A stretch of DNA of 64,000 nt from GCA-002713455 sp964428745 (GCA_964428745.1 CAYRYZ010000002.1:11671-75670), one strand, 5' to 3'. Shown: positions 19,155 to 28,723, counted from the stretch's first letter. Numbers and translations: made by a program. The notes: a model not told the origin generated them from the letters alone.

Positions 19155-20439
19155 AATTCTTATCAAAGATTGTCTTCAAATTAATTACTAATTCATTTGC
19201 ATTTTCAAGATTAAAAACCATGGGTGGTTTAATTTTCAAAACATTATGATCTGGGCCATCTATGCTAATTAATATACCTGCATCTTTCATTTGATTCACT
19301 ATCTTAGCAGCTAAAGTTTTATTTGGTTTCAATGTATCAGTATTGCTTATCAACTCAATACCAATAAATAATCCTTGACCTCTTATCTGACCAATAAAAG
19401 TGTATTTAGATTGAAGTTTAAACAATTCTTCTATCAAATAGCTTCCTACTATTTCCGCATTTTCTTGTAACCCCTCATCTTCAATTACATCAAGTACTGC
19501 TTCACCAATAGCACAAGACACTGGATTCCCACCATATGAATTGAAATACTCCATGCCATTATTAAATTGATCTGCAATTTCTTTTGTTGTTACGACTGCT
19601 GATAAAGGATGACCATTACCTATTGATTTACCAAGTGTAACAATATCTGGGATCACACCACATGTTTCAAATCCCCAAAAATCGGTTCCCATACGGCCAA
19701 ATCCAATCTGAACTTCGTCTGCAATACAGAGGCCACCAGACTTACGAACTAATTCGAATGATTTTTTTAAAAATCCTTCTGGCAACACTATTTGTCCTCC
19801 ACATCCCATTAAAGCTTCTACAAAAAATGCTGACAGCGTTTTACTACTATCATTTATTTTATAAATAACCTTCTTTACTTCATTAACATAATCTGCAGTA
19901 CAATTATCTCCTTTATAAATACCTCGGAATGAATCTGGAAGTGGAATCGAGTATACAAAATCTGGGGGGCCTTCACCTCCTGGCGCATTATGCTTATAAG
20001 GGCTTATTTCAATTAATGACGAAAGATGTCCATGATAAGCTCCATCAAGAACAATTGTCTCCTTTGATCCAGTTATGCATCTTGCAATTCTAAGAGCAAG
20101 GTCATTGGATTCGCTTCCTGAATTAGTAAAAAAACAAACGTCCAACCCATCAGGTAATTTTTTTGTTAATAATTTTGCATATCGCACTATTGTTTCATCT
20201 AAATATCGTGTATTTGTATTGAGAAGGGCATTTTGTTCCATTGCAGCACTCACAACTTTTGGATGGCAATGTCCTACATGTTGAATATTATTTACTGCGT
20301 CTAAATAGCGTAAACCTTCAGCATCATACAAATATTGTCCCTCACCTCTAACAATATGGATTGGATCTTCATATGATAAGCTCAAAGAAGGGCTTAGATA
20401 TTGTTTTCTTAATTCTAGAATTTTTTTATGATTGGACAT
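19144..20439 (-). CDS. Class III aminotransferase-fold phospholyase (PHYKPL/ETNPPL-like)
   Basis: A 431-residue PLP enzyme. The cofactor lysine is Lys271 in LGKSIGNGHP and the pyridine-binding aspartate is Asp241 in ADEVQIGFGR. The segments YFNSYGGNPVSCA and the C-terminal SIDGPDHN...KPPMVF are close to the vertebrate ammoniophospholyases acting on 5-phosphohydroxylysine and phosphoethanolamine, rather than to ordinary omega-transaminases. It overlaps the following kinase gene by 14 bases (kinase transcribed first). The combination suggests kinase then phospholyase acting in sequence on a hydroxy-amine. Substrate choice between hydroxylysine and ethanolamine is not decided by sequence alone. 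Confidence 0.78.
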   Translation of the reverse strand: MSNHKKILELRKQYLSPSLSLSYEDPIHIVRGEGQYLYDAEGLRYLDAVNNIQHVGHCHPKVVSAAMEQNALLNTNTRYLDETIVRYAKLLTKKLPDGLDVCFFTNSGSESNDLALRIARCITGSKETIVLDGAYHGHLSSLIEISPYKHNAPGGEGPPDFVYSIPLPDSFRGIYKGDNCTADYVNEVKKVIYKINDSSKTLSAFFVEALMGCGGQIVLPEGFLKKSFELVRKSGGLCIADEVQIGFGRMGTDFWGFETCGVIPDIVTLGKSIGNGHPLSAVVTTKEIADQFNNGMEYFNSYGGNPVSCAIGEAVLDVIEDEGLQENAEIVGSYLIEELFKLQSKYTFIGQIRGQGLFIGIELISNTDTLKPNKTLAAKIVNQMKDAGILISIDGPDHNVLKIKPPMVFNLENANELVINLKTIFDKNYDS

Positions 20440-21436
20440 GTTCCGTTAATTCATTTTCCCATTTACTGATATTATCGTCTAACATATTAATTAAAAAATT
20501 TCTGGCTTTTGATTCGGATACAATCAGATATTTATTTTTTGGAAACATTTTTTTTCTATAAGTCGCCATTGAAATCGAAATGCAAAGTCTTAAACACATA
20601 AGATAGACTACCGATTTCAACTCATAGATATTAAGCGGCATTATTTCATTGTACCCCTTTAAGATAGAAGCTATTAATGGTAACGGATTGTCTTTTTCAA
20701 TAGCAACATAAGCCATCGAAACCGCAGGTTCTAATGCTCGATAGGAATATATCATATCACCAAAGTCAATAATTCCGGCAATCTTTCGACTAGAATTAAT
20801 AATAATATTTTGGTCATTTCCATCATTGTGTATTATCATTTTTTTCAAGTGTTTGTCATTAATCAACACTTGCTTATTATAAAGATCTAAGTAATGACTA
20901 ATCATTTTCTGATCGGTCTTATTTTGAGCTATTTGCGAGTATAATTCATTAGTACATCTGGCATTCCAAACGAAAGTGCGGTGTGCTTCTGGGTGGTCAT
21001 ACCCTTCTAAAGCTAAATCTAGACACCCCAAAAATTTGCCCAAATCAAAAAGCAAATCTGAACCATATTCTATATCTTTAAGAAATTCGCCATCCACATA
21101 CCTTAATAATCTTACAGAGTAGCATATTTTATTTTTTTCAATTTGGAGTATTTTTTGTCCACTATTGGATTCGATTGGATGGGTCAAATCAATATGAGGG
21201 GTTTTTTGATAAATATATTGCATTGCCTCATTTTGCATATCTAAAACATTTATATCTTCCATAGAGTTTGAGATTTTTAGTACAAAATTTCTATTGGGCG
21301 ATTTAATCAAAAAGTTTTGGTCTCTATCACTAACTAATGAATCTGCAGATCCATTAACACCAAAATGATCTGAAGCTATTCTCTCAGCATCCTTAATAGA
21401 GAAGTTTGGAGCTGGCGTATCAAAAACACTTGTCAC
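20426..21436 (-). CDS. APH-family kinase, hydroxylysine kinase-like (HYKK/AGPHD1)
   Basis: A 336-residue small-molecule kinase of the aminoglycoside phosphotransferase fold. The catalytic loop is HNDGNDQN (His203, Asp205, Asn210) and the metal site is DFGD from Asp224. The N-terminal DRDQNFLIK and FVLKISN segments resemble human hydroxylysine kinase, which uses GTP to phosphorylate 5-hydroxy-L-lysine. It starts at a GTG and overlaps the phospholyase gene, so both are co-translated. Homologues fused to the phospholyase in one polypeptide are known in other bacteria, which supports a joint pathway. Homoserine kinase II- or choline kinase-like activity is the alternative. Confidence 0.72.
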   Translation of the reverse strand: MTSVFDTPAPNFSIKDAERIASDHFGVNGSADSLVSDRDQNFLIKSPNRNFVLKISNSMEDINVLDMQNEAMQYIYQKTPHIDLTHPIESNSGQKILQIEKNKICYSVRLLRYVDGEFLKDIEYGSDLLFDLGKFLGCLDLALEGYDHPEAHRTFVWNARCTNELYSQIAQNKTDQKMISHYLDLYNKQVLINDKHLKKMIIHNDGNDQNIIINSSRKIAGIIDFGDMIYSYRALEPAVSMAYVAIEKDNPLPLIASILKGYNEIMPLNIYELKSVVYLMCLRLCISISMATYRKKMFPKNKYLIVSESKARNFLINMLDDNISKWENELTEHVQS

Positions 21437-21519
21437 GGATAAGAATATAAAATTAATAAATACAAAATATTACTATTGTTCATCAGGATTACATTATTTG
21501 AAATAATTAATACTAATAA

Positions 21520-22881
21520 TCAAGACATAATTTCTTCAATTTCTTCAACTGTTCGAGGTATGTGTGGACCGAGGATACGATATCCTTGTTCAGTAATAAC
21601 TATATTGTCTTCGATTCGAATACCTCCAAAATCTATAAACCTGCCTAATGAATCATAATTAATAAATTCATTATATTTATTTTCGGCATTCCACTGATCA
21701 ATTAAGTGAGGAATAAAATAGATACCAGGCTCAACTGTAAGTACAAACCCTTCCACTAATTCTTTGGCCAGTCTTAAATAAGCTAATCCAAATTGATCGC
21801 TTCGATCATTTATTTCATTATATCCAACAAGGTCTTCGCCAAGGCCTTCCATATCATGAACATCTAGACCTAACATATGTCCCAACCCATGTGGGAAAAA
21901 CAATGCATGTGCTCCTGCTGCTACAGCATCATCAGGGTTTCCTCTCATAATTCCCATATTAGTTAATCCTTCCACTGCTATTCTAGATGCTGTTAAATGA
22001 GCATCCTTATAAGAATTCCCTGGTTTACAATAATTAAATGCTGAATCCTGCATATTCCAGACAATATTATATATATCTTTCTGTATATCTGTAAACTTTC
22101 CGTTTACTGGAAATGTCCTTGTAACATCACTTGCATAATGAAGAGGCGATTCTGCTCCCGAATCATTTAGCGCAAGCTGACCAGAGCGCATGGTATTTAT
22201 ATAATTATTATTATGCAATATTTCACCATGTACAGTAAAGATTATTGGATATGCAAGACGTCTCCCGTTCTCCAATGCATAGCCTTCAATTTTACCCACT
22301 ATTTTTTGTTCTGAAATACCATCTCCTGTTTGACGCATAGCTATTTTATGCATTTCTGCCGTTACATCAAGAGCTGACTCTATCTCTTCTAATTCATTTT
22401 CAGTTTTTATTGATCTCTGGGAAATAACTTTCATTATTAATGATTTTGAAGCATCAGTTTTACTACTATTAAGTAAGGATTGTAAAAACATCTCTTGATC
22501 TTCTCGATACAATGGCAAAAAATGAATTGGATTAGATTTTAATAGATAGGATGATAATTTTTCTGAAGAAAATACTCTTTGAATTCCTGAAGTCTCGGCC
22601 ATTTCAGAAACAGAAGTTCGTTCACCTTCCCAAACTATATCTTGAACTGTTAGGTCATCAGCAAATAACATTGATTCTCCAGAGTTGGAATCAATTATCA
22701 TATTTAACCCTGGATGGTCAAGTCCACAATAATAAAGAAAATTGCTATCTTGTCTAAAACGCAAATAATTTGAAGGATAGTTCATTGGTAATTGTGAATT
22801 ACCCATTAATAATATTAATCCATCATCTATACCTTCAGCGAGTGTTTTTCGCCTTTTATCATATATTTCAGCACTAAACAT
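21520..22881 (-). CDS. M24-family Xaa-Pro aminopeptidase
   Basis: A roughly 453-residue metallopeptidase with an N-terminal creatinase/aminopeptidase P-type domain and a C-terminal pita-bread domain. The metal ligands are visible: Asp in NDSGAE, Asp in SDVTRTF, His in FPHGLGHMLG, Glu in VEPGIY and Glu in IRIEDN. It removes the N-terminal residue before proline (or hydroxyproline). No signal peptide is seen, so it acts in the cytoplasm. The frame opens at a TTG (22893), but the GAGAGG Shine-Dalgarno better fits the ATG at 22881. It is 83 bases upstream of the hydroxylysine-kinase-like gene on the same strand. Confidence 0.82.
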   Translation of the reverse strand: MFSAEIYDKRRKTLAEGIDDGLILLMGNSQLPMNYPSNYLRFRQDSNFLYYCGLDHPGLNMIIDSNSGESMLFADDLTVQDIVWEGERTSVSEMAETSGIQRVFSSEKLSSYLLKSNPIHFLPLYREDQEMFLQSLLNSSKTDASKSLIMKVISQRSIKTENELEEIESALDVTAEMHKIAMRQTGDGISEQKIVGKIEGYALENGRRLAYPIIFTVHGEILHNNNYINTMRSGQLALNDSGAESPLHYASDVTRTFPVNGKFTDIQKDIYNIVWNMQDSAFNYCKPGNSYKDAHLTASRIAVEGLTNMGIMRGNPDDAVAAGAHALFFPHGLGHMLGLDVHDMEGLGEDLVGYNEINDRSDQFGLAYLRLAKELVEGFVLTVEPGIYFIPHLIDQWNAENKYNEFINYDSLGRFIDFGGIRIEDNIVITEQGYRILGPHIPRTVEEIEEIMS

Positions 22882-22984
22882 CAGTTTAACCAACCTCTCT
22901 TAAATAAATTTATTATAATCAATATTGAAACGATAAAATAAATAAAAAAAATAATTAGAACTGTTGATTTTGCTAGTATCTTTT

Positions 22985-23704
22985 TCAAAATGACCAGTAA
23001 AAATGTATCCTAGGATTTTCTTTTAAATTATTTATTCTAATTTTTATCCCACCATCATCAATTTTTTGTAATGTTTTCTTCTGTGCATCATTACCAAAAC
23101 CTTTTCCTAAAGCTATCCCTAAACTCGCACCAAAAATTACATCACTTAAATAGTGCTTATTATCGTGAATACGGCTTAAACCTGTCAACCCAGCTAATAA
23201 ATATGCGGGTACGCCTATTTTACTTCCATATAAATCATCTGCAATTGTTGCTGCAAGAAAACTGCTTGAGGTATGCCCCGAAGGAAAAGACCTTCTGTTA
23301 GCCCCATCTGGCCGGATTCTCCCTGTAATAAATTTTATACCATAGGTACAAAGACCATTTGCAATAATTGCTGATGTAGCATAATTAAACTCATCACTTC
23401 CTAACTTAAGCCTACTTAGTATAATAAACTGTCCAGCTATGCCCCAATAATCACCAAGTTTTGCTGCACTTTTTCCTAGAATTTTCCCTTGATATACTTC
23501 TTGAATTTTATCATCGTACTTAGTTGAGATTCCCGACCCCAGTAATCCTCCAATTAAAATCAAATTTGATGGGTTATTATTTATAGTATATGAAATACCT
23601 GATTTTATTTGATTAATCGAGATTGCTTGACCATACAAATCGGAGCTTGCAATTAGTTCAAACAACAATAATAAATAAATAAATAAACTATTTTTCACTA
23701 CCAA
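22985..23704 (-). CDS. PAP2-family phosphatase with signal peptide
   Basis: A 239-residue protein with an N-terminal signal sequence. The three PAP2 motifs are present: KFITGRIRPDG, PSGHTSSSF, and the SRIHDNKHYLSDV motif with catalytic His and Asp. Family members remove phosphate from lipid phosphates such as undecaprenyl diphosphate or phosphatidic acid in the periplasm or membrane. The frame starts at a TTG with a nearby GTG alternative (23698) and no clear Shine-Dalgarno, so the start is uncertain. It is divergent from lysA across 84 bases and 103 bases upstream of the M24 peptidase. Confidence 0.78.
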   Translation of the reverse strand: MVVKNSLFIYLLLLFELIASSDLYGQAISINQIKSGISYTINNNPSNLILIGGLLGSGISTKYDDKIQEVYQGKILGKSAAKLGDYWGIAGQFIILSRLKLGSDEFNYATSAIIANGLCTYGIKFITGRIRPDGANRRSFPSGHTSSSFLAATIADDLYGSKIGVPAYLLAGLTGLSRIHDNKHYLSDVIFGASLGIALGKGFGNDAQKKTLQKIDDGGIKIRINNLKENPRIHFYWSF

Positions 23705-23731
23705 AATTAATAATTTATGTTAAGTACTAAT

Positions 23732-23757
23732 AACTTATTACAGATATTGAATAAGTT
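23732..23757. promoter_or_regulatory. Perfect 8-bp inverted repeat in the PAP2/lysA divergent region
   Basis: Arms AACTTATT (23732-23739) and AATAAGTT (23750-23757) are separated by 10 bases. They sit between two divergent genes, 31 bases before the lysA start. Arm spacing is about two helical turns centre to centre, which fits a dimeric repressor site. There is no T-run, so a terminator is unlikely. AT-rich background makes chance palindromes possible. Confidence 0.35.
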
Positions 23758-23788
23758 TTAAATTTAACCATGTCATTAATAAATATTA

Positions 23789-25033
23789 ATGCACCCTCTT
23801 AAACAACTAATTAGTAATTCGGATTTGATGGAATCCTTAGCTAAAGAATATGGCACCCCACTATACGTATACGATGCGAATAGAATAATAAATAATGTAA
23901 ATATACTTAAAACAGGACTTTCTAAATACTTTCACAAGTCCCACATTTGTTATGCAGTAAAATCAAACAGTAACCCACACCTCCTAAAAACAATGCTTAA
24001 AACTTGTTCTGATATGGGAGGAGATTGTTCAAGTCCAGGGGACATATACGCAGCTGAGTTAGCAGGGATGAACCTTTCAAAATGTATCTACACAGGGAAT
24101 TATGAATCTCCAAAGGATCTTCTTAAGGCGCTTGATAAAGGATGTAACATTAACTTAGATGATGAAACATCACTTCATCGTTTACTGCAAATAAAGCAAC
24201 CCGAAAGAATATCATTTAGGTTAAATCCTGGCTTTGGGAAGGGGACTTTCTCTCAAATTACTACTGCCGGGAAAGAAGCAAAATTTGGAATCCCAACTGA
24301 TAAAATAATTCAAGCATATAAAAAGGCAAAAGAGGCTGGGATTAAGAAATTTGGTATCCAATGTATGGTTGGCTCAGGTAACTTAGATCAGACTCACTTC
24401 ATTGAGGTTTTAACTGCTATTTTGAATCAGACTAAATCGATTGAATCTGAGACTAATATAGTATTTGATTTTATCAGTATGGGTGGAGGATTTGGCATAC
24501 CATATCGTGATGAGGAAAAACCAATTAACTTCGATCAGCTTTTTTTAGCCCTATCTGATGTTTATTACAATACTTTTATTGACAAAGAAAATGCGCCTGC
24601 ATTATGGATCGAACCAGGGAAATCCATTATAGGCGATTCAGGTATTATTTTATCGAGCGTTACCGGAACAAAAAATAGTTATAAAAATTTTATCGGAATT
24701 GATGCAGGAATGGAAACATTAATGCGGCCAGCTTTATATGGTGCATACCATCGAATTTATAAAGTTGGTAATCAAGTTGAAGACAAAGGTACATATGATT
24801 TTACTGGACAAATATGCGAAAATACTGATCGAATTGCAGTCCAAAGACCATTCCAGAAAGTCAATGAAGGTGATCTTATCGCTATAATGGATGCAGGAGC
24901 TTATGGTTATTCAATGTCAAATAATTTTAATACCAGACCAAGAGCTGCTGAAATATTATTAGAGCAGGGTTCCGTGAAACTGATTCGCAAAAGAGAAACC
25001 ATTAATGATATATTTACCCTTTGTGATGTATAA
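23789..25033 (+). CDS. lysA: Diaminopimelate decarboxylase
   Basis: A 414-residue PLP enzyme of the alanine-racemase barrel fold. The cofactor lysine is in CYAVKSNSN; the phosphate-binding glycine motif is SMGGGFGIPY; a C-terminal active-site element is GAYGYSMSNNFN. It decarboxylates meso-diaminopimelate to lysine in the cytoplasm. The next gene begins inside its stop codon region (8-base overlap), so it heads an operon of secreted murein- and amino-sugar-active enzymes. This is unusual company for a biosynthetic gene. The family assignment is firm; a carboxynorspermidine decarboxylase identity is less likely given its length and motifs. Confidence 0.85.
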   Translation: MHPLKQLISNSDLMESLAKEYGTPLYVYDANRIINNVNILKTGLSKYFHKSHICYAVKSNSNPHLLKTMLKTCSDMGGDCSSPGDIYAAELAGMNLSKCIYTGNYESPKDLLKALDKGCNINLDDETSLHRLLQIKQPERISFRLNPGFGKGTFSQITTAGKEAKFGIPTDKIIQAYKKAKEAGIKKFGIQCMVGSGNLDQTHFIEVLTAILNQTKSIESETNIVFDFISMGGGFGIPYRDEEKPINFDQLFLALSDVYYNTFIDKENAPALWIEPGKSIIGDSGIILSSVTGTKNSYKNFIGIDAGMETLMRPALYGAYHRIYKVGNQVEDKGTYDFTGQICENTDRIAVQRPFQKVNEGDLIAIMDAGAYGYSMSNNFNTRPRAAEILLEQGSVKLIRKRETINDIFTLCDV

Positions 25034-27461
25034 AACTTTCATATTCATAATATTGTTTTCATTTGGATTTGGGCAAGAGAATTTCAAAAGTATCCATCAA
25101 ATTGAGTTAAACTATAATAAAGAGAATTACCTTGAGCCGTTATTTAAACCTTATCTGGGCCCAGCAGATCCAATCCAAGCTCGAAGAGATGATCCATCAA
25201 AAAAAGTTTTTGGATATCACCCCTATTGGCAAGGAACAAAATGGCAGTCATATAATTATGATCTGCTTACAACAATTGCTTATTTTTCAGCAGAAACAAA
25301 TAGTACTGGAGATTTAACTAATCTTCATGGCTGGCCAGCAACTGATCTAATCAATAAAGCTCATGCTAATGGAGTTGAGGTTGTTTTAACTGTTACCCTC
25401 TTTGATAAATCGGATATTGAAACATTACTCAGTCACAATAGTTATCGTGATCGTTTGATCAAGAATTTGTTATATGAAGTAAACAGGGCAGGTGCGGATG
25501 GCGTTAATATTGACTTTGAATCATTCCCTGAATCGCAAAAAAATAACTTGGTGTCTTTTGTGAAAAATCTTCGGAAATCTCTTAGGGATTCCATACCAAA
25601 TGCACAAGTAACACTGGCAACTCCGGCAGTTGATTGGAGTAACGCTTGGGACTTTAATGCGCTAGCTACTGAGAGTGATGGCTTATTTATCATGGGTTAT
25701 GATTACCATTGGAAAGGCAGTACAACTACAGGACCTGTCGCTCCTTTAACTGGCGGGTCTTACAATATAACAAATACAGTAAATACATATTTATCAGTAA
25801 CAAACAATAATTATGATAAACTTATTTTAGGTAATCCCTATTATGGATATGAATGGCCATCTAATAGTGGCGATAAAGGTGCGAGCACAACTAATGTTGG
25901 TACAGCTGTAGTTTTCTCAACCGCTGAATCAAAAGCTTTATCATATGGTAAGCTTTGGGATTCTGACTCTCAAACTCCTTGGTATAGATATCAAAACCCA
26001 AGTTGGTTCCAAACATGGTATGATGACAGCCTATCATTATCAAATAAATATGATTTTGTTATATCAAAAAAATTAGGTGGCGTTGGAATTTGGGCATTAG
26101 GATACGATGAAGGATATGATGAATTATGGAACGCACTTAATGAAAAAATGGGCGCTAAATCAGCACCATTAACTCCAATAAATTTCAACGTAGTTAACGT
26201 AGGTAAAGGTTTAGCTTCTATTGAATTTTCAGGATCTGATAATGCCACTTTTTTCGAAGTAATTCGTGTATATTCAAATTCCAACCAAACTGAAAGCTTA
26301 GGCCAATTTTCCTCATCACCCATTCTATTAGAAAACCTTAATGATAATGAATCGTATTTTATAAAATTGAAAGCAATTAATGCTTACGGATCAAGCAAGC
26401 ATACTGAAGTGCTAGGGGTTATTCCTTCAGCAAATTCACCAAAAGTATTAATTGTTAATGGTTTTGATAGAGTGACTGGTACTAATAATACATTTGACTT
26501 TATTAAAGAGCATGGAAGCGCACTTCATAATAATGATTATCTTTTTGATTCTGCTTCTAATGAAGCTATAATTAATAAATATATTAAATTAACTGACTAT
26601 CAAATTGTAGATTGGATCCTCGGCGAAGAAGGAACAGCAACTTCTTCTTTCAATGATATAGAACAGTCTTTAATTCAAGAATTTTTAATGGATGGTGGAA
26701 AATTATTTGTTTCTGGATCAGAGGTTGGTTATGACCTATCAGATAAAGGAGATAATAATGATAAACTGTTTTATGAAAAGTTCTTACGAGCTAATTACAT
26801 ATCAGATGCAGCTGGCGGCAGGCAGGCCAACTACAATGCCTATGGTGTTCAAGGAACATTATTTGATGGCGTCAATTTATCATTTGATGATGGAACTCAA
26901 GGCAGTTATGACGTCGATTGGCCTGATGGTATTAAACCAATTTCGAATGAAGAAATCAATTTAAAATTTGAAGGTGTAGATTATGATTCAAGTGGAGGAG
27001 CAGGCATCTCTTATCGAGGTGGATTTGGAGGCAGTCCACTTTCGGGAGGGCTCGTCTATTTGACAATAGGATTTGAAAGTATCTACCCTGAAAATAAAAG
27101 AAATATAATTATGAAAAGAGTGATGCATTACCTAGATGGACCGTTTACATCTATAATGGATGAAAATCAGTTAGTTCCTGATAAGCCACGGATTACCGCA
27201 CTTTATCCAAATCCATCAAATAAATCAATTTCAATAGAATTTCAAATAATTAGACATACCCCCATTGCTTATCTATCAATTACTGATATACTGGGTCGAG
27301 AATTATTTAATATGTCTGTTCAATCATTGCCAACAAAAAATCAAAAATTTAATTGGACTGGTACCTTAAAAAATGGAACTGAAGCCCCGTCGGGCATCTA
27401 CATAGCTAAATTATCTCAGGGTAACCAGCTTGTTACAAAAAGGTTTACCCTTCTAAAATAA
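25026..27461 (+). CDS. Secreted GH18 glycosidase with type IX sorting domain
   Basis: An 811-residue secreted enzyme. After a signal peptide (to about residue 16) comes a GH18 barrel whose catalytic motif is DGVNIDFE (about 158-165, acid Glu165). An Fn3-like domain follows (about 385-460), then an amidotransferase-like alpha/beta domain (about 465-700), and a C-terminal Por sorting domain starting at YPNPSNKS with DILGREL and ending in SGIYIAKL...TLLK. GH18 members cut chitin or peptidoglycan-type GlcNAc linkages. The frame opens at 25005, but the ATG at 25026 gives a clean signal peptide and an 8-base overlap with lysA. Sorting-domain cargo is exported through the type IX system. Confidence 0.82.
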   Translation: MYKTFIFIILFSFGFGQENFKSIHQIELNYNKENYLEPLFKPYLGPADPIQARRDDPSKKVFGYHPYWQGTKWQSYNYDLLTTIAYFSAETNSTGDLTNLHGWPATDLINKAHANGVEVVLTVTLFDKSDIETLLSHNSYRDRLIKNLLYEVNRAGADGVNIDFESFPESQKNNLVSFVKNLRKSLRDSIPNAQVTLATPAVDWSNAWDFNALATESDGLFIMGYDYHWKGSTTTGPVAPLTGGSYNITNTVNTYLSVTNNNYDKLILGNPYYGYEWPSNSGDKGASTTNVGTAVVFSTAESKALSYGKLWDSDSQTPWYRYQNPSWFQTWYDDSLSLSNKYDFVISKKLGGVGIWALGYDEGYDELWNALNEKMGAKSAPLTPINFNVVNVGKGLASIEFSGSDNATFFEVIRVYSNSNQTESLGQFSSSPILLENLNDNESYFIKLKAINAYGSSKHTEVLGVIPSANSPKVLIVNGFDRVTGTNNTFDFIKEHGSALHNNDYLFDSASNEAIINKYIKLTDYQIVDWILGEEGTATSSFNDIEQSLIQEFLMDGGKLFVSGSEVGYDLSDKGDNNDKLFYEKFLRANYISDAAGGRQANYNAYGVQGTLFDGVNLSFDDGTQGSYDVDWPDGIKPISNEEINLKFEGVDYDSSGGAGISYRGGFGGSPLSGGLVYLTIGFESIYPENKRNIIMKRVMHYLDGPFTSIMDENQLVPDKPRITALYPNPSNKSISIEFQIIRHTPIAYLSITDILGRELFNMSVQSLPTKNQKFNWTGTLKNGTEAPSGIYIAKLSQGNQLVTKRFTLLK

Positions 27462-28723
27462 TGAAAGGATTGATTTTTCTAAGTTCACTTGTCATCACGG
27501 CATGTGTCCCTCAACCAAAATCAATCCATCAAGTTGATTCAGAAAACAACCCTTTTGATACAATAAACAATCTATCTCAGGTTCGCATAGGATTAGATAT
27601 TTTACTTGAAGAAAAATTGGATCTAATTAAGAACAAATCAATTGCTTTAGTAACCAATCATTCTGGACTCGATAAGAATGGAGTTCCGAATTATAAAAGA
27701 TTAATGATTCAAAAAGATGTAAAATTGAAAATAATATTTTCTCCTGAGCATGGTCTCTTTGGTGAAGCTGCTGATGGAGAAAAAGTTAATTATAATGGCC
27801 AACTAAATACCCTACCCCCAGTTGCTAGTTTATATGGTAATAGTCGGAAACCAAAAAAAGAACAATTAGAAGGTGTAGATGTTATTATTTACGATATTCA
27901 AGATGTTGGTGCAAGATTTTATACATATATCAGTACTTTAGGCCAAATTATGGAAGTTGCATCTCAACAAGGAATTCCAATAATGGTTTTGGATAGGCCT
28001 AATCCAATTACAGGGATTAAAATTGAAGGACCTATTTTAGATTTAAAGAATCAATCAGATGTTGGATACTATCCTATTCCGATAAGGTATGGGCTTACTA
28101 TTGGTGAGCTCGCCAAAATGATAATTGGTGAAAAATGGATAGATGCGACGCCAGAATTAATTATTGTTCCAATGCTTGGTTGGCAACGTGGCCATTGGAT
28201 GGATGAAATCAATACAAATTGGGTAAATCCATCACCAAATATACCTGATTTGGAAACAGCTATTGCATATCCCGGTATGTGTTTATTTGAAGCCACAAAT
28301 ATCAATGAGGGTCGAGGAAGTAAAAAACCATTTAAACGTTTTGGTGCACCTTGGATTAATAAACAAAAACTATCTATAGAATTAAATAATTTAAATCTAG
28401 CTGGTGTCGTATTTAAACCAATCTCATATATTCCGATTGATATTAAGGGTGTGGCTAATAATCCCAAGTATGAAAATCAGGTGTGTAATGGAATAGAAAT
28501 TATTATTACAAATAGAAATGATTTTAATAGTGTCAATACAGCGCTTAGTATTTTATCAATAATATCAAAAGAATTTCCAGGTAGTTTTGAGATAAATAAA
28601 TCACGGATGAAAAAATTATGGGGCAAAGAGAATTTCTTAGATTCACTTCATTCAAATGGAGTTTTTGATGTATCATTAGATAATTTTAATGATGCATCAA
28701 AAAAATATCATTTATATGATTAA
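27461..28723 (+). CDS. namZ: Exo-beta-N-acetylmuramidase NamZ (DUF1343/GH171), lipoprotein
   Basis: A 420-residue DUF1343 protein with lipobox-like signal VITAC. Conserved family segments include ALVTNHSGLD, FSPEHGLFG, YDIQDVGARFYTY and DRPNPITG. NamZ removes the terminal non-reducing N-acetylmuramic acid from murein glycan fragments, in sequence with N-acetylglucosaminidases. Its ATG shares one base with the GH18 stop (TAATG) and it overlaps the carboxypeptidase gene, so it sits mid-operon. Likely location is the periplasm or outer membrane. The family match is clear; activity itself is inferred from characterised homologues. Confidence 0.85.
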   Translation: MKGLIFLSSLVITACVPQPKSIHQVDSENNPFDTINNLSQVRIGLDILLEEKLDLIKNKSIALVTNHSGLDKNGVPNYKRLMIQKDVKLKIIFSPEHGLFGEAADGEKVNYNGQLNTLPPVASLYGNSRKPKKEQLEGVDVIIYDIQDVGARFYTYISTLGQIMEVASQQGIPIMVLDRPNPITGIKIEGPILDLKNQSDVGYYPIPIRYGLTIGELAKMIIGEKWIDATPELIIVPMLGWQRGHWMDEINTNWVNPSPNIPDLETAIAYPGMCLFEATNINEGRGSKKPFKRFGAPWINKQKLSIELNNLNLAGVVFKPISYIPIDIKGVANNPKYENQVCNGIEIIITNRNDFNSVNTALSILSIISKEFPGSFEINKSRMKKLWGKENFLDSLHSNGVFDVSLDNFNDASKKYHLYD

